DNA of 64,000 nt, taken from the NCBI GenBank assembly GCA_963838385.1, contig CAWIRE010000001.1, positions 806,001 through 870,000 on the forward strand, given 5' to 3'. Source of the stretch: DAHUYF01 sp963838385. Lineage in GTDB: Bacteria; Pseudomonadota; Alphaproteobacteria; ATCC43930; CGMCC-115725. The notes below the pieces were generated by a model. That model was not told where the DNA came from, ran no database searches, and was given only the letters and a program-made list of their open reading frames with translations. Below, piece by piece: positions 45,060 through 54,086 of the stretch; positions within the stretch are counted from its first letter, which is position 1, and the number at the start of each line of letters is the position of its first letter. Position numbers and translations under genes: made by a program.

Positions 45060-45860
45060 TCAGTCGCGCGCCGGGCCGGCCGGGCCGGCATTGGCGGAAA
45101 GCCGCAGCTGACGCACGGTGTCGAAGTAGCGCAGATTGTTGGCCACCGCGGCGGCGTCGAGATCGACCCCCGCCACCCGCGCGGCGAGAGCGCCGTTGCC
45201 CTCGAGTGCCAGCGCCAGGGCCAGGTTCTGGCGATAGCGCGGCGTTGCACCATCGTCCTGCACCAGCGCGCTCAGCAAGGTGACCGCCTCGGCGTAGCGG
45301 CCGCTCAGCGCCAGCGACAGGCCGAGATTGCTGCGCACGGCGCGATCGCCCGGCGCGATCGCCTGCGCGCGGCGATAGGCCTGCTGCGCCGAGGCATGAC
45401 GCCCCAGCTCGTCGAGCGCCACGCCGCCGCCATTGAGCGCGGCGACCGCATAGGGATCGATCGCCAGCGCCTGACGGAAGCGGTCGAGCGCGGCCTGGGG
45501 GTCATGGCGCGCCAGCCGCGCCCGGCCGAGCGCCACCTGCGCCTCCAGCGAGCGCGGCAGCAGCCGTGCCGCCTGGACGAGCTGCCCCAGGGCAGTGTCG
45601 CTACTGCCCGCCGCCAGCAACGCCTCGCCCAGACGCAGCCGCAGCGCGCCGTCCTCGGGGTGACGCGTCGCCTCCTTGGCGTAGAGATTGACCGCCGTCT
45701 CGAGGTCGCCGGCGGCGCGCGCCTCGTCGGCAACGCGGAGCATGGTCTTATCGTCGGCCATGCCCGGCGCCGTCCCCGCCGCACCGCAAGCGGCCAGCGA
45801 CATCAGCAGGAACAGCGGCGCCAGGCGGCGCAGGCGGGTGCGGAGCGCGACCAGCGTCAT
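45060..45860 (-). CDS. tadD: Tad pilus assembly lipoprotein TadD, TPR protein
   Basis: A 266-residue outer-membrane lipoprotein acting as pilotin-like scaffold for Tad pilus assembly. Signal ending in lipobox LMSLAACG (Cys25). Then about five TPR repeats, for example AGDLETAVNLYAKEATRHPE, ALGQLVQAARLLPRSLEAQV, AALDRFRQALAIDPYAVAAL and AYRRAQAIAPGDRAVRSNLG, with the classic W-x-G-Y-type spacing. GGAGGTG is upstream of the ATG. Last gene of the leftward pilus operon, 40 bases after tadC. Confidence 0.88.
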   Translation of the reverse strand: MTLVALRTRLRRLAPLFLLMSLAACGAAGTAPGMADDKTMLRVADEARAAGDLETAVNLYAKEATRHPEDGALRLRLGEALLAAGSSDTALGQLVQAARLLPRSLEAQVALGRARLARHDPQAALDRFRQALAIDPYAVAALNGGGVALDELGRHASAQQAYRRAQAIAPGDRAVRSNLGLSLALSGRYAEAVTLLSALVQDDGATPRYRQNLALALALEGNGALAARVAGVDLDAAAVANNLRYFDTVRQLRLSANAGPAGPARD

Positions 45861-45900
45861 GGGACACCTCCGGGAAAAAATTGCGGGCGGGACAGCGGGC

Positions 45901-46818
45901 TCATTTGTGCATCAGCCGGATGATCTCGAGCGCCGCAGGGCCGGCGATCACCAGGAACAGGGACGGCAGGATGAAGAGAATGAGCGGCAGGGTGAGCAGC
46001 ACCGGCAGCCGCGCCGCCCGCGCCTCGAGCGCCAGGCTGCGCGCGGTCCGCATCTCGGCGGCGACGATCCGCAGCGACTGGCTGAGCGGCGTGCCGTAGC
46101 GCAGCGTCTGGCCGAGCATGCTGACGATACTCTGCAAGCTGCGCAGGCGGATGCGCGCGGCGAGATTGTCGAGCGCGCGCCAGCGATCGGCCAGGATCCG
46201 CATCTCCGCCGCGGTGGTCGCGATCTCCTCGGCGAGCGCGGGATTGGCGCCGGCCATCTCGCCGGCGATGCGCTCCAGGCTCTGGTCGAGGCCGAGCCCG
46301 GCCTCGGCGCAGATCACCAGCAGGTCGAGCGCCTCGGGCAGGGTCTCCTCGATCGAGCGGCTGCGCCGCTTGCCGAGCCAGGCGAGCAGCAGGTTGGGCA
46401 CCAGCCAGCCGAGCAGCGCCGCCCCCACCACCGCCATGGCAGCCGCCGCCAGCCCGGCGCGATCGAGCAGCAGCGGCGCGAGCGAGCGGCAGGCGGCCGC
46501 CGCCGCGGCGAGCAGCGCCAGAGTCTTGACCGCGACCAGCGTGGCCAGCGCCCGCGGCTGGCGGAAGCCGGCGCGGGCGAGCAGCTCGGCGAGCTTGCGG
46601 CTTTCCTCCTGCCCGACCGCCGGGCTCATCGACAGCAGCCGGCCCAGCCGGTGATGCCAGCGCTCCGGCGGCGGCTCCGCCGCGGCGATCGCCGGGCCGC
46701 CGGCGACGAGGCGGATGCGCGCGCGGCGGTCGGCGCGGCGGTCCGGCCAGAGCAGCAGCGCGGCGCCGGCGCCGAGCCCCGGCACAGCCAGCGCGGCAAG
46801 CACAGCCGCGCCGGTCAT
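45901..46818 (-). CDS. tadC: Tad platform membrane protein TadC
   Basis: A 305-residue inner-membrane T2SF-type platform protein that works with TadB and the ATPase TadA. Contains the T2SSF domain, IEETLPEALDLLVICAEAGL (about 140-160) and LGQTLRYGTPLSQSLRIVAAEM, and four hydrophobic helices, the last one near the C-terminus (LLTLPLILFILPSLFLVIAG). The start ATG (46818) overlaps the tadB stop, ATGA. Confidence 0.9.
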   Translation of the reverse strand: MTGAAVLAALAVPGLGAGAALLLWPDRRADRRARIRLVAGGPAIAAAEPPPERWHHRLGRLLSMSPAVGQEESRKLAELLARAGFRQPRALATLVAVKTLALLAAAAAACRSLAPLLLDRAGLAAAAMAVVGAALLGWLVPNLLLAWLGKRRSRSIEETLPEALDLLVICAEAGLGLDQSLERIAGEMAGANPALAEEIATTAAEMRILADRWRALDNLAARIRLRSLQSIVSMLGQTLRYGTPLSQSLRIVAAEMRTARSLALEARAARLPVLLTLPLILFILPSLFLVIAGPAALEIIRLMHK

Positions 46819-47783
46819 CGCACGCTCCATTTGATCAGCAGCCGCATGATGCCGATGCCGAGGCCGAGCTCGGCGAGCGCGCCGGCGAGCAGGTAGCCGC
46901 CGCGGGGATCGGCGAGGAAGCGCCGGGCGTAGTTCGGGCTGATCAGAAAGAGCGCGCCGCCGGCCAGGAAGGGCAGCGCGCTGATCACCAGCGCCGAGGC
47001 GCGCGCCTCGGCGCTCAGCGCCTTGGTCTTGAGCCGCAGCTCCTTGCGCCGGCGGATGACGCCGCCGAGATTGGACAGGGTCTCGGCCAAGCTGCCGCCG
47101 GTCTCGCGCTGCAGCGAGAGGCTGACGACGAAGATGCGGAAATCGGCGACGCCGACGCGCGCGGCCGATTGCCAGAGCGCCTGCTCCAGCGGCAGGCCGA
47201 GGCCGAGCTGGTCGGCGATGCGCCGGAACTCCAGCCCGACCGGGCCGGGCACGTCGCGGCCGACCGCCATGATCGCCTCGACCACCGGCAGGCCCGCCTT
47301 GACGCCGCGCACGATGAGATCGATGGCGTCGGGGAAATGGTCGAGGAAGCGCGCGCGCCGGCGCTCGCGCGCGGTTCGGAAGGCGAGCCAGACCCCGCCG
47401 AGAGCCGCCGGCAGCGCGGCGGCGATGGCGGCCCACCAGGGGAGATGGAGCAGCCCTGCCAGGAGGAGCAGCGCGGCCGCGGCCGCCGCCGTTCCGGCAA
47501 GCGCCATATGCCAGGGCCGCAACGCGCCGTCGAGATCCTCGAAGGAGAGGCCGAGGCGGCGCAGCCCCGCCACGATCTCGCGCGGCAAGAGGCGCGCCGC
47601 GGGGCGCGCATCCACCGCCTCGCCCGCTTCCGCCTCGGGCGGGGCGCCGGCAGGCGCGGCGCCCGCGAGCAGAAGCGCCACCCGGGCGCGGCGCGCGTCC
47701 CGGCGCGGCAACAGGACGCCGATGGCAGCGGCCACCGCCATTCCCGCCAGGGCCGCCGCGGCGATGAGCTGCAGCCCGTTCAC
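46815..47783 (-). CDS. tadB: Tad platform membrane protein TadB
   Basis: A 322-residue inner-membrane protein, partner of TadC. The T2SSF domain contains FPDAIDLIVRGVKAGLPVVE and LQRETGGSLAETLSNLGGVI, the hallmark of TadB, with helices at the N-terminus (residues 6-24), centre (about 90-130) and C-terminus. The GTG start at 47783 overlaps the tadA stop (GTGA); tadC overlaps its stop, so tadA-tadB-tadC are coupled. Confidence 0.92.
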   Translation of the reverse strand: MNGLQLIAAAALAGMAVAAAIGVLLPRRDARRARVALLLAGAAPAGAPPEAEAGEAVDARPAARLLPREIVAGLRRLGLSFEDLDGALRPWHMALAGTAAAAAALLLLAGLLHLPWWAAIAAALPAALGGVWLAFRTARERRRARFLDHFPDAIDLIVRGVKAGLPVVEAIMAVGRDVPGPVGLEFRRIADQLGLGLPLEQALWQSAARVGVADFRIFVVSLSLQRETGGSLAETLSNLGGVIRRRKELRLKTKALSAEARASALVISALPFLAGGALFLISPNYARRFLADPRGGYLLAGALAELGLGIGIMRLLIKWSVR

Positions 47784-49132
47784 GTCTCGATCCCCATCGC
47801 CGCCATCAGCGCCGCGTCGAGGCCGCGCCGGCGCGCCCGCTCGTAGAAATGCGGGCGCAGGCGCGTGGGCTCGAAACCACCGATCACGCGTCCCTCCCGA
47901 TCCTGCCCTTCCTCGCAGAAGAGGAAGAGGTCTTGGGTGGTGACCACCTCGCCTTCCTGGCCCACGACCTCGGTGATGTGGGTGAGCCGGCGGACGCCGT
48001 CGCGCATGCGCTCCAGCTGCACGACGAGATCGACCGCGCCGGCGATCTGCGAGCGGATGGCGCGGCTCGGCAGGTTGGATGTGGCCATCAGCACCATGTT
48101 CTCGAGCCGGACCAGCGCATCGCGCGGATTGTTGGCATGGATGGTCGACATCGAGCCGTCATGACCGGTGTTCATCGCCTGCAGCATGTCGAAGGCCTCG
48201 CCGCCGCGCACCTCGCCGAGGATGATGCGGTCGGGGCGCATGCGCAGCGCGTTGCGGAGGAGCTCGCGCTGGGCGATCTCGCCCGACCCTTCGAGATTGG
48301 GCGGCCGCGTCTCGAGCCGGACCACATGCGGCTGCTGCAGCTGCAGCTCGGCCGTGTCCTCGATGGTGATGATCCGCTCGCCGCGGTCGACGAGGCGCGA
48401 CAAGGCGTTGAGCAGCGTGGTCTTGCCCGACCCCGTGCCGCCGGAGATGACGATGTTGAGCCGGGTGCGCGCGGCGATCTCCAGCAGCTGCGCCATGGCG
48501 GGCGAGAGGTTGCCCTGCTGCGCCATTACGTCGAGGGTGATCGAGCGCCGCGAGAATTTGCGGATCGAGACCGCGGCGCCGTCCAGCGCCAGTGGCGCCA
48601 GGACGATATTCACCCGGTTGCCGTCCGGGAGCCGCGCATCGACCATCGGGCTCGATTCGTCGATGCGGCGGCCGACGGCCGAGGCGATGCGCTGGGCAAC
48701 GTTGACGAGATGAGCGTTGTCGCGAAAGCGCTGGCGCGTCGGCTCGAGCTTGCCGTGACGCTCGACATAGACGCGTTCGGGCCCGTTCACCAGGATGTCG
48801 GTGACGGTGTCGTCACGCAGCAGCGGCTCCAGCGGCCCGAGCCCGATCATGTCGTCGAGCAGCTCGGTCGCAACCGCGATCTCCTCGCGCTCGTTGAGCT
48901 GCACGCTGTGCTCGGTGGCGATCTCGGAGACCAGCCGGTTGACCTCGGTGCTCAGCCGCTCGCGTCCCATCCGCACCGCGGCGGCGGGGTCGATGCGCAG
49001 CATCAGCGCGTCGCGGATGCGGGTCTTCGACGCCGTGTCGGCCATCGCCGCGGCCTCGGCAGGCGCGCTCTCCGGCGCCGCCGCCTCGCGCGGCAGCTCC
49101 TGCAGGCGCCGGCCGAAGCTGCGCGCGCTCAC
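47780..49132 (-). CDS. cpaF: Tad pilus ATPase TadA/CpaF
   Basis: A 450-residue secretion ATPase of the T2SSE/VirB11 class powering pilus assembly and retraction. The N-terminal domain reads LDDMIGLGPLEPLLRDDTVT and DILVNGPERVYVERHGKLEP; the C-domain has Walker A ISGGTGSGKTTLLNALS, the Asp box RIITIEDTAELQLQQPHVVR, Walker B region RPDRIILGEVRGGEAFDML and the His box TGHDGSMSTIHANNPRDAL. The GTG start at 49132 overlaps the cpaE stop codon (GTGA); a later ATG at codon 30 begins a shorter version. Confidence 0.93.
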   Translation of the reverse strand: MSARSFGRRLQELPREAAAPESAPAEAAAMADTASKTRIRDALMLRIDPAAAVRMGRERLSTEVNRLVSEIATEHSVQLNEREEIAVATELLDDMIGLGPLEPLLRDDTVTDILVNGPERVYVERHGKLEPTRQRFRDNAHLVNVAQRIASAVGRRIDESSPMVDARLPDGNRVNIVLAPLALDGAAVSIRKFSRRSITLDVMAQQGNLSPAMAQLLEIAARTRLNIVISGGTGSGKTTLLNALSRLVDRGERIITIEDTAELQLQQPHVVRLETRPPNLEGSGEIAQRELLRNALRMRPDRIILGEVRGGEAFDMLQAMNTGHDGSMSTIHANNPRDALVRLENMVLMATSNLPSRAIRSQIAGAVDLVVQLERMRDGVRRLTHITEVVGQEGEVVTTQDLFLFCEEGQDREGRVIGGFEPTRLRPHFYERARRRGLDAALMAAMGIET

Positions 49133-50328
49133 GCGAAGAGCCTGCGCCAGAGCGGCAGCGTCGCGCGCTGGCCGGAGATCTCGCCGGCAAGCCGGCCGAT
49201 GCCGGCGCCGATGCGGGTGGCGTGCAACGCCTGCGGGCTGCCGGTATCCGCCGCCAGGACGACCTTGGGATCGTAGGGCAGGCTGACGGCGGCGGTCATC
49301 TCGGCGGCCTTGGTGAACTCGTCGAGCTTCATCGCCGCGCGCCCATGCTCGCCCTGGCGGTTCACCACCAGCAGGGTCTGCCCCGCCTTGGCACGGCCTT
49401 CGCCGGCGCGGCCGAAGCGGCGCACGTCGCGCAGCGACGACAGCACGGGATCGGCAACGATGATCCGCACCCCGGCCTCGTCGCGCAAGGCGGGCCACAG
49501 CCGGCGCAGCGTGCGGGGCAGGTCGAGAATGACGTAGTGGAACTGCGCCCGCAGCGCGCGCAGCGGCGCCTCGAGCGCGGCCGGTTGCAGCAGCAGGTCG
49601 TCGGCGAAATCCTCCTCCGCGCTCATCACCCACAATTTGTCGCCGTGCCGCGCCATGGTGCGCTCGATCAGCAGCGGATCGATCCGCTCCGGCGCCTCCA
49701 ACGCGCGGCGCAGGCCGTTCGCCGGCTTCAGGTTGAGCAGCAACGCGCAATCGCCGCCGGCGAGGTCGAGATCGACCAGCGCCACCCGGCGGCCCTGCTT
49801 TTCCGCGAGATGCCAGGCGAGCATGGTCGCCACCGTCGTCGTGCCCACGCCGCCGCGACTGCCGGCAAGCACCGCGAGCTTGCCAAGCTTGGGCTCGGCC
49901 GGGTGCTGGCAGCCCTCCAGCGCGTCGAGCACGGCGCGGCGCAGCAGGTCCTGGGCGAGCGGCTTCGCCAGGTAATCGCCCACGCCGGCGCGCAGCAGGT
50001 CGCGGTAGAGCCCGATGTCGTTGCGCGCGCCCACGGCGATGACATGGACGCCCGGCTCGCACACGCCGGCCAGGCGATGGATGTCGGAGACGGGCAGGTC
50101 GCTGTCGCCGAGATCGACCACCAGCAGCTCCGGCGAGCGCTCGTCGGCGAGCAGTGCCACGGCGCGGTCGACGGTGCCGCGCTGGATGTCGCCGGCATCA
50201 CCGCAGACATCGGCGAGCGCGGCCCGAGCCGCCGCCTCGCTGTCGGCATCGCCGACGAAGACGCGGATCCGCCGCCGCGCCGCCGCGCCGCGCGAGGCCG
50301 TCAGTCGCGGCCGTTCGAGCAGCGTCAT
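49129..50328 (-). CDS. cpaE: Tad localisation protein TadZ/CpaE
   Basis: A 399-residue protein with an atypical receiver domain (about residues 20-140; IRVFVGDADSEAAARAALAD, VVDLGDSDL, GDYLAKPL with the Lys of receiver domains, but no clear phospho-accepting acidic triad) followed by a MinD/ParA-like ATPase with a deviant Walker A, LAGSRGGVGTTTVATMLAWH, where the signature Lys is Arg. It places the pilus machine at a pole. It overlaps cpaD and cpaF at both ends by four bases. Confidence 0.9.
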   Translation of the reverse strand: MTLLERPRLTASRGAAARRRIRVFVGDADSEAAARAALADVCGDAGDIQRGTVDRAVALLADERSPELLVVDLGDSDLPVSDIHRLAGVCEPGVHVIAVGARNDIGLYRDLLRAGVGDYLAKPLAQDLLRRAVLDALEGCQHPAEPKLGKLAVLAGSRGGVGTTTVATMLAWHLAEKQGRRVALVDLDLAGGDCALLLNLKPANGLRRALEAPERIDPLLIERTMARHGDKLWVMSAEEDFADDLLLQPAALEAPLRALRAQFHYVILDLPRTLRRLWPALRDEAGVRIIVADPVLSSLRDVRRFGRAGEGRAKAGQTLLVVNRQGEHGRAAMKLDEFTKAAEMTAAVSLPYDPKVVLAADTGSPQALHATRIGAGIGRLAGEISGQRATLPLWRRLFA

Positions 50329-51002
50329 TGCGCCCCCTGGATCGAGACGAGGTTGGGCGGCTGCTGGTCGGACGGGATCGGCTTGTCCTTGCCGGCACGC
50401 AGCGCGGCCACCGCATCGGCCGCCGGCGCCGCCGCGGTGACGTCGCTGCCGCGTCCCGCGACGAGATCGCGGGGATCAGCCAGCATCAGCGAGAAATTCA
50501 CCGCCGTGGCGCAGCCGAGATTGCTGGCGATCGTGTTCTGATTGCCCAGCGCGTCGGGCCGCGACCAGTCGGGACAAGGCGGGACGATCACGCGGTAGCG
50601 CGACACGACGAGATCGACGCGGTCCTCGCCGATGGTCTGCTCGCCGGGAACCTCGCCCGCCGCGATGGCGACGGGATGGCGGGAGGCGTCGAGCCCGAGC
50701 GCGCCGAGGCTGCGCGCCAGCCGCTCCAGCCGCTCGTGCGATTGCGGGCCGCGCAGCGTCAGCTCCGTTCCCGGCTCGCCCGAGGCCGCCGCCAGCAGCG
50801 CCCGCACCTGCTCACGGTCCGAGGCGGCGATCTCACCGTGCCGGGGATCGAGGCGGACGACGTGATGCTCGACCGTGTGCTCGACCCGAAGCGATGGCGG
50901 GTTCTGCTCCTCCGGCAGGCCGGAGAGATCGGGGGCGCCGGCGCACCCCGCGAGCGCGAGCGCAGCGGCGGCGAGCAGGAGCCTGGCCGGGCGGGCGGAC
51001 AT
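50325..51002 (-). CDS. cpaD: Tad pilus lipoprotein CpaD
   Basis: A 225-residue lipoprotein (signal RLLLAAAALALAGCAG with lipobox LAGC near residue 20) of the CpaD family. Seen: GLPEEQNPPSLRVEHTVEHH, a central DUF-like domain with LTLRGPQSHERLERLARSLG and the RYRVIVPPCPDWSRP block with Cys, then NLGCATAVNFSLMLADPRDL, the CpaD ending. It stabilises the secretin CpaC in the outer membrane. AGGAGG precedes ATG 51002; its upstream ATG at 51017 overlaps the cpaC stop. Confidence 0.9.
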   Translation of the reverse strand: MSARPARLLLAAAALALAGCAGAPDLSGLPEEQNPPSLRVEHTVEHHVVRLDPRHGEIAASDREQVRALLAAASGEPGTELTLRGPQSHERLERLARSLGALGLDASRHPVAIAAGEVPGEQTIGEDRVDLVVSRYRVIVPPCPDWSRPDALGNQNTIASNLGCATAVNFSLMLADPRDLVAGRGSDVTAAAPAADAVAALRAGKDKPIPSDQQPPNLVSIQGAQ

Positions 51003-51013
51003 GATGCCTCCTG

Positions 51014-52489
51014 TCATTCGAGGGTGAAGCCGGCATCGCCCAGCAGGCGCTCCCCGCCGAGGCCGATACCGGGACTGTGCGGGCTCGCCGCCGGCGCCGC
51101 CTTGGCGGCGGCGCCTTGGAAGATGCGCTCGAGATCCGTGGCGGGCGCGAAGCCGTCGGTGGGCAGCCGCATCGCCTCGGCGCTCGCGACCGGGTGCACG
51201 ATATAGGGCGTCACGATGATGACGAGCTCGGACTCGTTGCGCTGAAAGCTCGATGAGCGGAACAACGTGCCGAGGACCGGCACGTCGCCCAGCCCCGGAT
51301 ATTTGGTGATGTCGGTGCTGCTGTTGTTCTGGATGAGGCCGGCGATGGCAAAGCTCTGGCCGCTGCCAAGCTCGACGCTGGTCTCGGCACGCCGCACCGA
51401 CAGCGCCGGGATGGTGATGCCTTGAAGCTGGATGGCGCCTTCGCTCGACAGCTGGCTCACCTCCGGCTTCACCTTGATGGTGATGCGGTTGTCGGTCAGC
51501 ACGGTGGGGACGAATTCGAGGCTGACGCCGAACTTCTTGAACTCGATGGTCGTGGTGTTGTTGATCTGCGCCACCGGTATGGGGAACTCGCCGCCAGCGA
51601 GGAAGCTCGCCGGCTGACCGGAGATCGCGGTGAGGTTGGGCTCGGCGAGGATGGTGACGAGCCCCTGCTCGGCCAGCAGGTCGAGCAGGGTGTCGGCGCT
51701 GACCCGGCTGGTCTGGACCCCGGCCAGGATGCTGCCGGGGATCGACGCGCCCGTGGCGAGCACCGGCGCCGGCACGATCTGGTTGGCGCTGGAGAGAGCG
51801 CCGGCGCCGCTGGAGAGAAAGGTCCGGCCGGTGAAGAGGCCGAAGCTGAAAGCGCCAGGATTGGCGATGGCGTTCCAGTTGAAGCCGAACTGCTTGGTGA
51901 TCTGCCGGTCCACCTCCGCCACCCGCACCCGCAGATTGACCTCGGTGGCGGCGGGAAGGGCGAGCCGGTTGATCACCGCGCCCTTCTCGCCGGCGAAGCG
52001 CGCGGCGAGCGTCTGCACCGCCTCGGCAGCGTCGGGGCTGGGCACCGATCCCCGCAGCACGATGCCGGCCGGCGTCGAGCTCGCCACCACCGCGGCGCCC
52101 GGCACCTGCTGCTTGATCAGCTGCTCGAGATCGGCGATGTCATGCGCCACGACCACGTCGCGGGCGATGATCGGGTGCCCGGTGGCATCGAGCGCGAAGA
52201 CCGAGGTGCGGCCGGGAGACTTGCCGAAGACGAAGACGCTGGTGCGGGTCGGCGCCTGGACATCGGCGATCGCGGGATCGGCGACGAAGACCGTGGCGGC
52301 GGCGCGCGGCAGCTCGATGAGCCGCCCCTCCGAGACTTGCAAATGCAGCGAGCCCTGCGTTGCCGCGACCTGCGGCGCGGCCGGGCGCAGCACCGGCGCG
52401 GCGCTTTCCTGCGCGCCCGCCGCGGTGCTCAGCGCCATCGCCAAGGCGAGAATGATCGAGCCCCGAACCGCGCCGCGCGCCCATGCCAT
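51014..52489 (-). CDS. cpaC: Tad pilus secretin CpaC/RcpA
   Basis: A 491-residue outer-membrane secretin. Signal peptide (VRGSIILALAMALSTAAGAQ), then an N-terminal pilus-type BON region (LHLQVSEGRLIELPRAAATV and FVADPAIADVQAPT), then the secretin core with VTILAEPNLTAISGQPASFL, GGEFPIPV, VEFVPTVL-like LEFVPTVLTDNRITIKVKPE and the last conserved PGLGDVPVLGTLFRSSSFQR. GGAGG precedes ATG 52489; the in-frame start at 52555 is upstream of the cpaB end and unlikely. Confidence 0.93.
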   Translation of the reverse strand: MAWARGAVRGSIILALAMALSTAAGAQESAAPVLRPAAPQVAATQGSLHLQVSEGRLIELPRAAATVFVADPAIADVQAPTRTSVFVFGKSPGRTSVFALDATGHPIIARDVVVAHDIADLEQLIKQQVPGAAVVASSTPAGIVLRGSVPSPDAAEAVQTLAARFAGEKGAVINRLALPAATEVNLRVRVAEVDRQITKQFGFNWNAIANPGAFSFGLFTGRTFLSSGAGALSSANQIVPAPVLATGASIPGSILAGVQTSRVSADTLLDLLAEQGLVTILAEPNLTAISGQPASFLAGGEFPIPVAQINNTTTIEFKKFGVSLEFVPTVLTDNRITIKVKPEVSQLSSEGAIQLQGITIPALSVRRAETSVELGSGQSFAIAGLIQNNSSTDITKYPGLGDVPVLGTLFRSSSFQRNESELVIIVTPYIVHPVASAEAMRLPTDGFAPATDLERIFQGAAAKAAPAASPHSPGIGLGGERLLGDAGFTLE

Positions 52490-52517
52490 CTGCCGCCTCC
52501 ATCGCCTCGAGCGGTAC

Positions 52518-53387
52518 TCACTTCGCCTTGGCTTCGGTCTCGATCTTGCCGCCATGCATGATGACCAGGGCGCCGCGCGCCTCGCCCCGCGCCGCGGGGA
52601 TGTTGTCGCGCAGCGCCGTCGACACGTCCTCGGCCCAGACCGGCTTCTGCTCCGCCGCGGCGCCGGCCGCGCTCGCGGCGTCGGTCGCGCTGCTCAGGAG
52701 GCTGCGCAGCGTGAGCGACAGCTTGCCGAGATCGGCGGCGACGGCGATCCGCTCCGACTGGCGCGGCGTCACCTCCAGCGTGACCGCGCGCACGCCGCGC
52801 GCCTCGAGCGCCGGTTCCGCGCGTGCCGGCTGTATCTGCTGGTCGATGGCGAGCACGCGCAGGTTCTGCGCCACGGTCTCGCCGGCCGAGCGACGCCCGG
52901 CGGGCGCGTCGCCTTCCTTGAAGGTCTGGGTGAGGATGACGTCGACGCGATCGCCGGGATAGATGAGCCCGGTCGTGCCGGAGGCGAGGTTGACGGAGAC
53001 CGAAAGCGCTCGCATGCCGGGATCGAGCACGGCCGCAAGGAAGCCGCGGTCGCCCGGCTTGGCGATGACGTCGCTCACCACCGGCTCGCCGCGATCGAGC
53101 GCGCGGCGCACCACGGCGCCGGTGACGTCCGCGAGCGGGTCGCGGGCGCCGGGCTTGGCCGCAAGCTGCTCGATCGCATGGGGCGGCAGCGCGCCTTGCC
53201 AGTTCCGCCACTCCACGTCCTCGCTGCGGATGAGCGTGCCCACCAGCAGCGGCGCCGCCGCGACCAGGATGCGATGCTCGGGCTTGGGCTGCGGCGCGGC
53301 GGCGCCGTTCCCTCCGCCGTAGAGCACGAGCGCGGCGCCGCCGAGCGACAGGATCAGCACCAGGACGAGGATGAGCCGCGCGCGCAT
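52518..53387 (-). CDS. cpaB: Tad pilus assembly protein CpaB/RcpC
   Basis: A 289-residue periplasmic protein with one N-terminal membrane anchor (LILVLVLILSLGGAALVLYG) and an SAF/beta-clip domain (about 38-105: RILVAAAPLLVGTLIRSEDV, then GAVVRRALDRGEPVVSDVIA). The RcpC part follows, with MRALSVSVNLASGTTGLIYP then GDRVDVILTQTF and TVAQNLRVLAIDQ. It is linked to secretin and to peptidoglycan. Seven bases after cpaA and 28 before cpaC. Confidence 0.92.
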   Translation of the reverse strand: MRARLILVLVLILSLGGAALVLYGGGNGAAAPQPKPEHRILVAAAPLLVGTLIRSEDVEWRNWQGALPPHAIEQLAAKPGARDPLADVTGAVVRRALDRGEPVVSDVIAKPGDRGFLAAVLDPGMRALSVSVNLASGTTGLIYPGDRVDVILTQTFKEGDAPAGRRSAGETVAQNLRVLAIDQQIQPARAEPALEARGVRAVTLEVTPRQSERIAVAADLGKLSLTLRSLLSSATDAASAAGAAAEQKPVWAEDVSTALRDNIPAARGEARGALVIMHGGKIETEAKAK

Positions 53388-53394
53388 CGCCGCC

Positions 53395-53862
53395 TCACAT
53401 CCGGAGCGCCGGTGCCAGCATCACCCAAAGGCCGCCGGCAGCGATGGCGGCGCCATAGGGGATGGTGGCGGCCGGGATCGCGGCGCTGCCCCGCGCCGCG
53501 ACGCGCTGCGTCAGCGCATGGGCCAGGGCCGCGAGCGACACGACGCCGCCGGCGAGCGCGGTGGCGAGGATGAAGGCCGGGATGTCGTGGGCACCGAAGA
53601 AGAGGCAGGCGGCGGTGATCAGCTTGACGTCGCCGCCGCCGATCCAGCCTCGCCCATAGGCGACGACGAGCAGCGAACCGATGGTGAGGCTTGCGAGCAC
53701 CGACGACAGCGCCGCCGCGAGCCCGGCGAAGAGACACAGGCGCAAAGCCGCGATACCGAGAAGCGCCACGACCAGCTCGTTCCCGATCCGGCGATGTCGA
53801 AGGTCGCTGCCGGCGGCGACTATGAAGATAACCGCCGCCGCAACGTAAAGTCCTGCCTGCAT
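53395..53862 (-). CDS. cpaA: prepilin peptidase CpaA/TadV
   Basis: A 155-residue inner-membrane aspartic peptidase that cleaves the Flp pilin before assembly. The two catalytic aspartates are in AAGSDLRHRRIGNELV (about residue 18) and in WIGGGDVKLITAA (GxGD, about 75). Six hydrophobic segments and TIPYGAAIAAGGLWV near the end fit the A24 family, short form lacking the methylase part. The ATG at 53862 places the first helix at once; a GTG 33 bases earlier is in frame. It follows flp by 41 bases, with a hairpin between. Confidence 0.9.
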   Translation of the reverse strand: MQAGLYVAAAVIFIVAAGSDLRHRRIGNELVVALLGIAALRLCLFAGLAAALSSVLASLTIGSLLVVAYGRGWIGGGDVKLITAACLFFGAHDIPAFILATALAGGVVSLAALAHALTQRVAARGSAAIPAATIPYGAAIAAGGLWVMLAPALRM

Positions 53863-53893
53863 GTGCCACCCGAAGCCGAAAGAAACATCGACC

Positions 53894-53920
53894 CGCTCCC
53901 CGCTCAGGTCTTGGGGAGCG
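53894..53920 (-). terminator. hairpin between flp and cpaA
   Basis: CGCTCCCC and GGGGAGCG (53894-53901 and 53913-53920) form an 8-base stem with an 11-base loop, overlapping the flp stop. The downstream run on the minus strand is TTTCTTTC rather than pure T. It could act as a partial terminator or RNA stabiliser, giving far more pilin than cpaA message, as is common for Flp operons. Confidence 0.5.
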
Positions 53921-54086
53921 CGTTTGTGAGCTGGGTATTGATGGCGGTGAATACGTTGGTGAGATTGGTGCCCATGGTCGTCACCGTGCCGACGATGGCA
54001 AGCGCCACCAGCGCCGCGATGAGGCCATATTCCAAGGCGGTGACGCCGTTCTCGTCCTTGCGAAGCCGCCGCAAAATCTTCGTCAT
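53904..54086 (-). CDS. flp: Flp/Fap pilin
   Basis: A 60-residue type IVb prepilin. Leader MTKILRRLRKDENG, cleavage after Gly14, then VTALEYGLIAALVALAIVGT, where Glu at mature position 5 followed by Tyr is the Flp signature. The remaining 25 residues are short and polar (FTAINTQLTNALPKT). The leader ends with the processing site recognised by CpaA. AAAGGAAAG and GAGAG are upstream of the ATG. First gene of the pilus operon; the 269-base gap to the divergent TadE-like gene must hold the promoters of both. Confidence 0.95.
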   Translation of the reverse strand: MTKILRRLRKDENGVTALEYGLIAALVALAIVGTVTTMGTNLTNVFTAINTQLTNALPKT

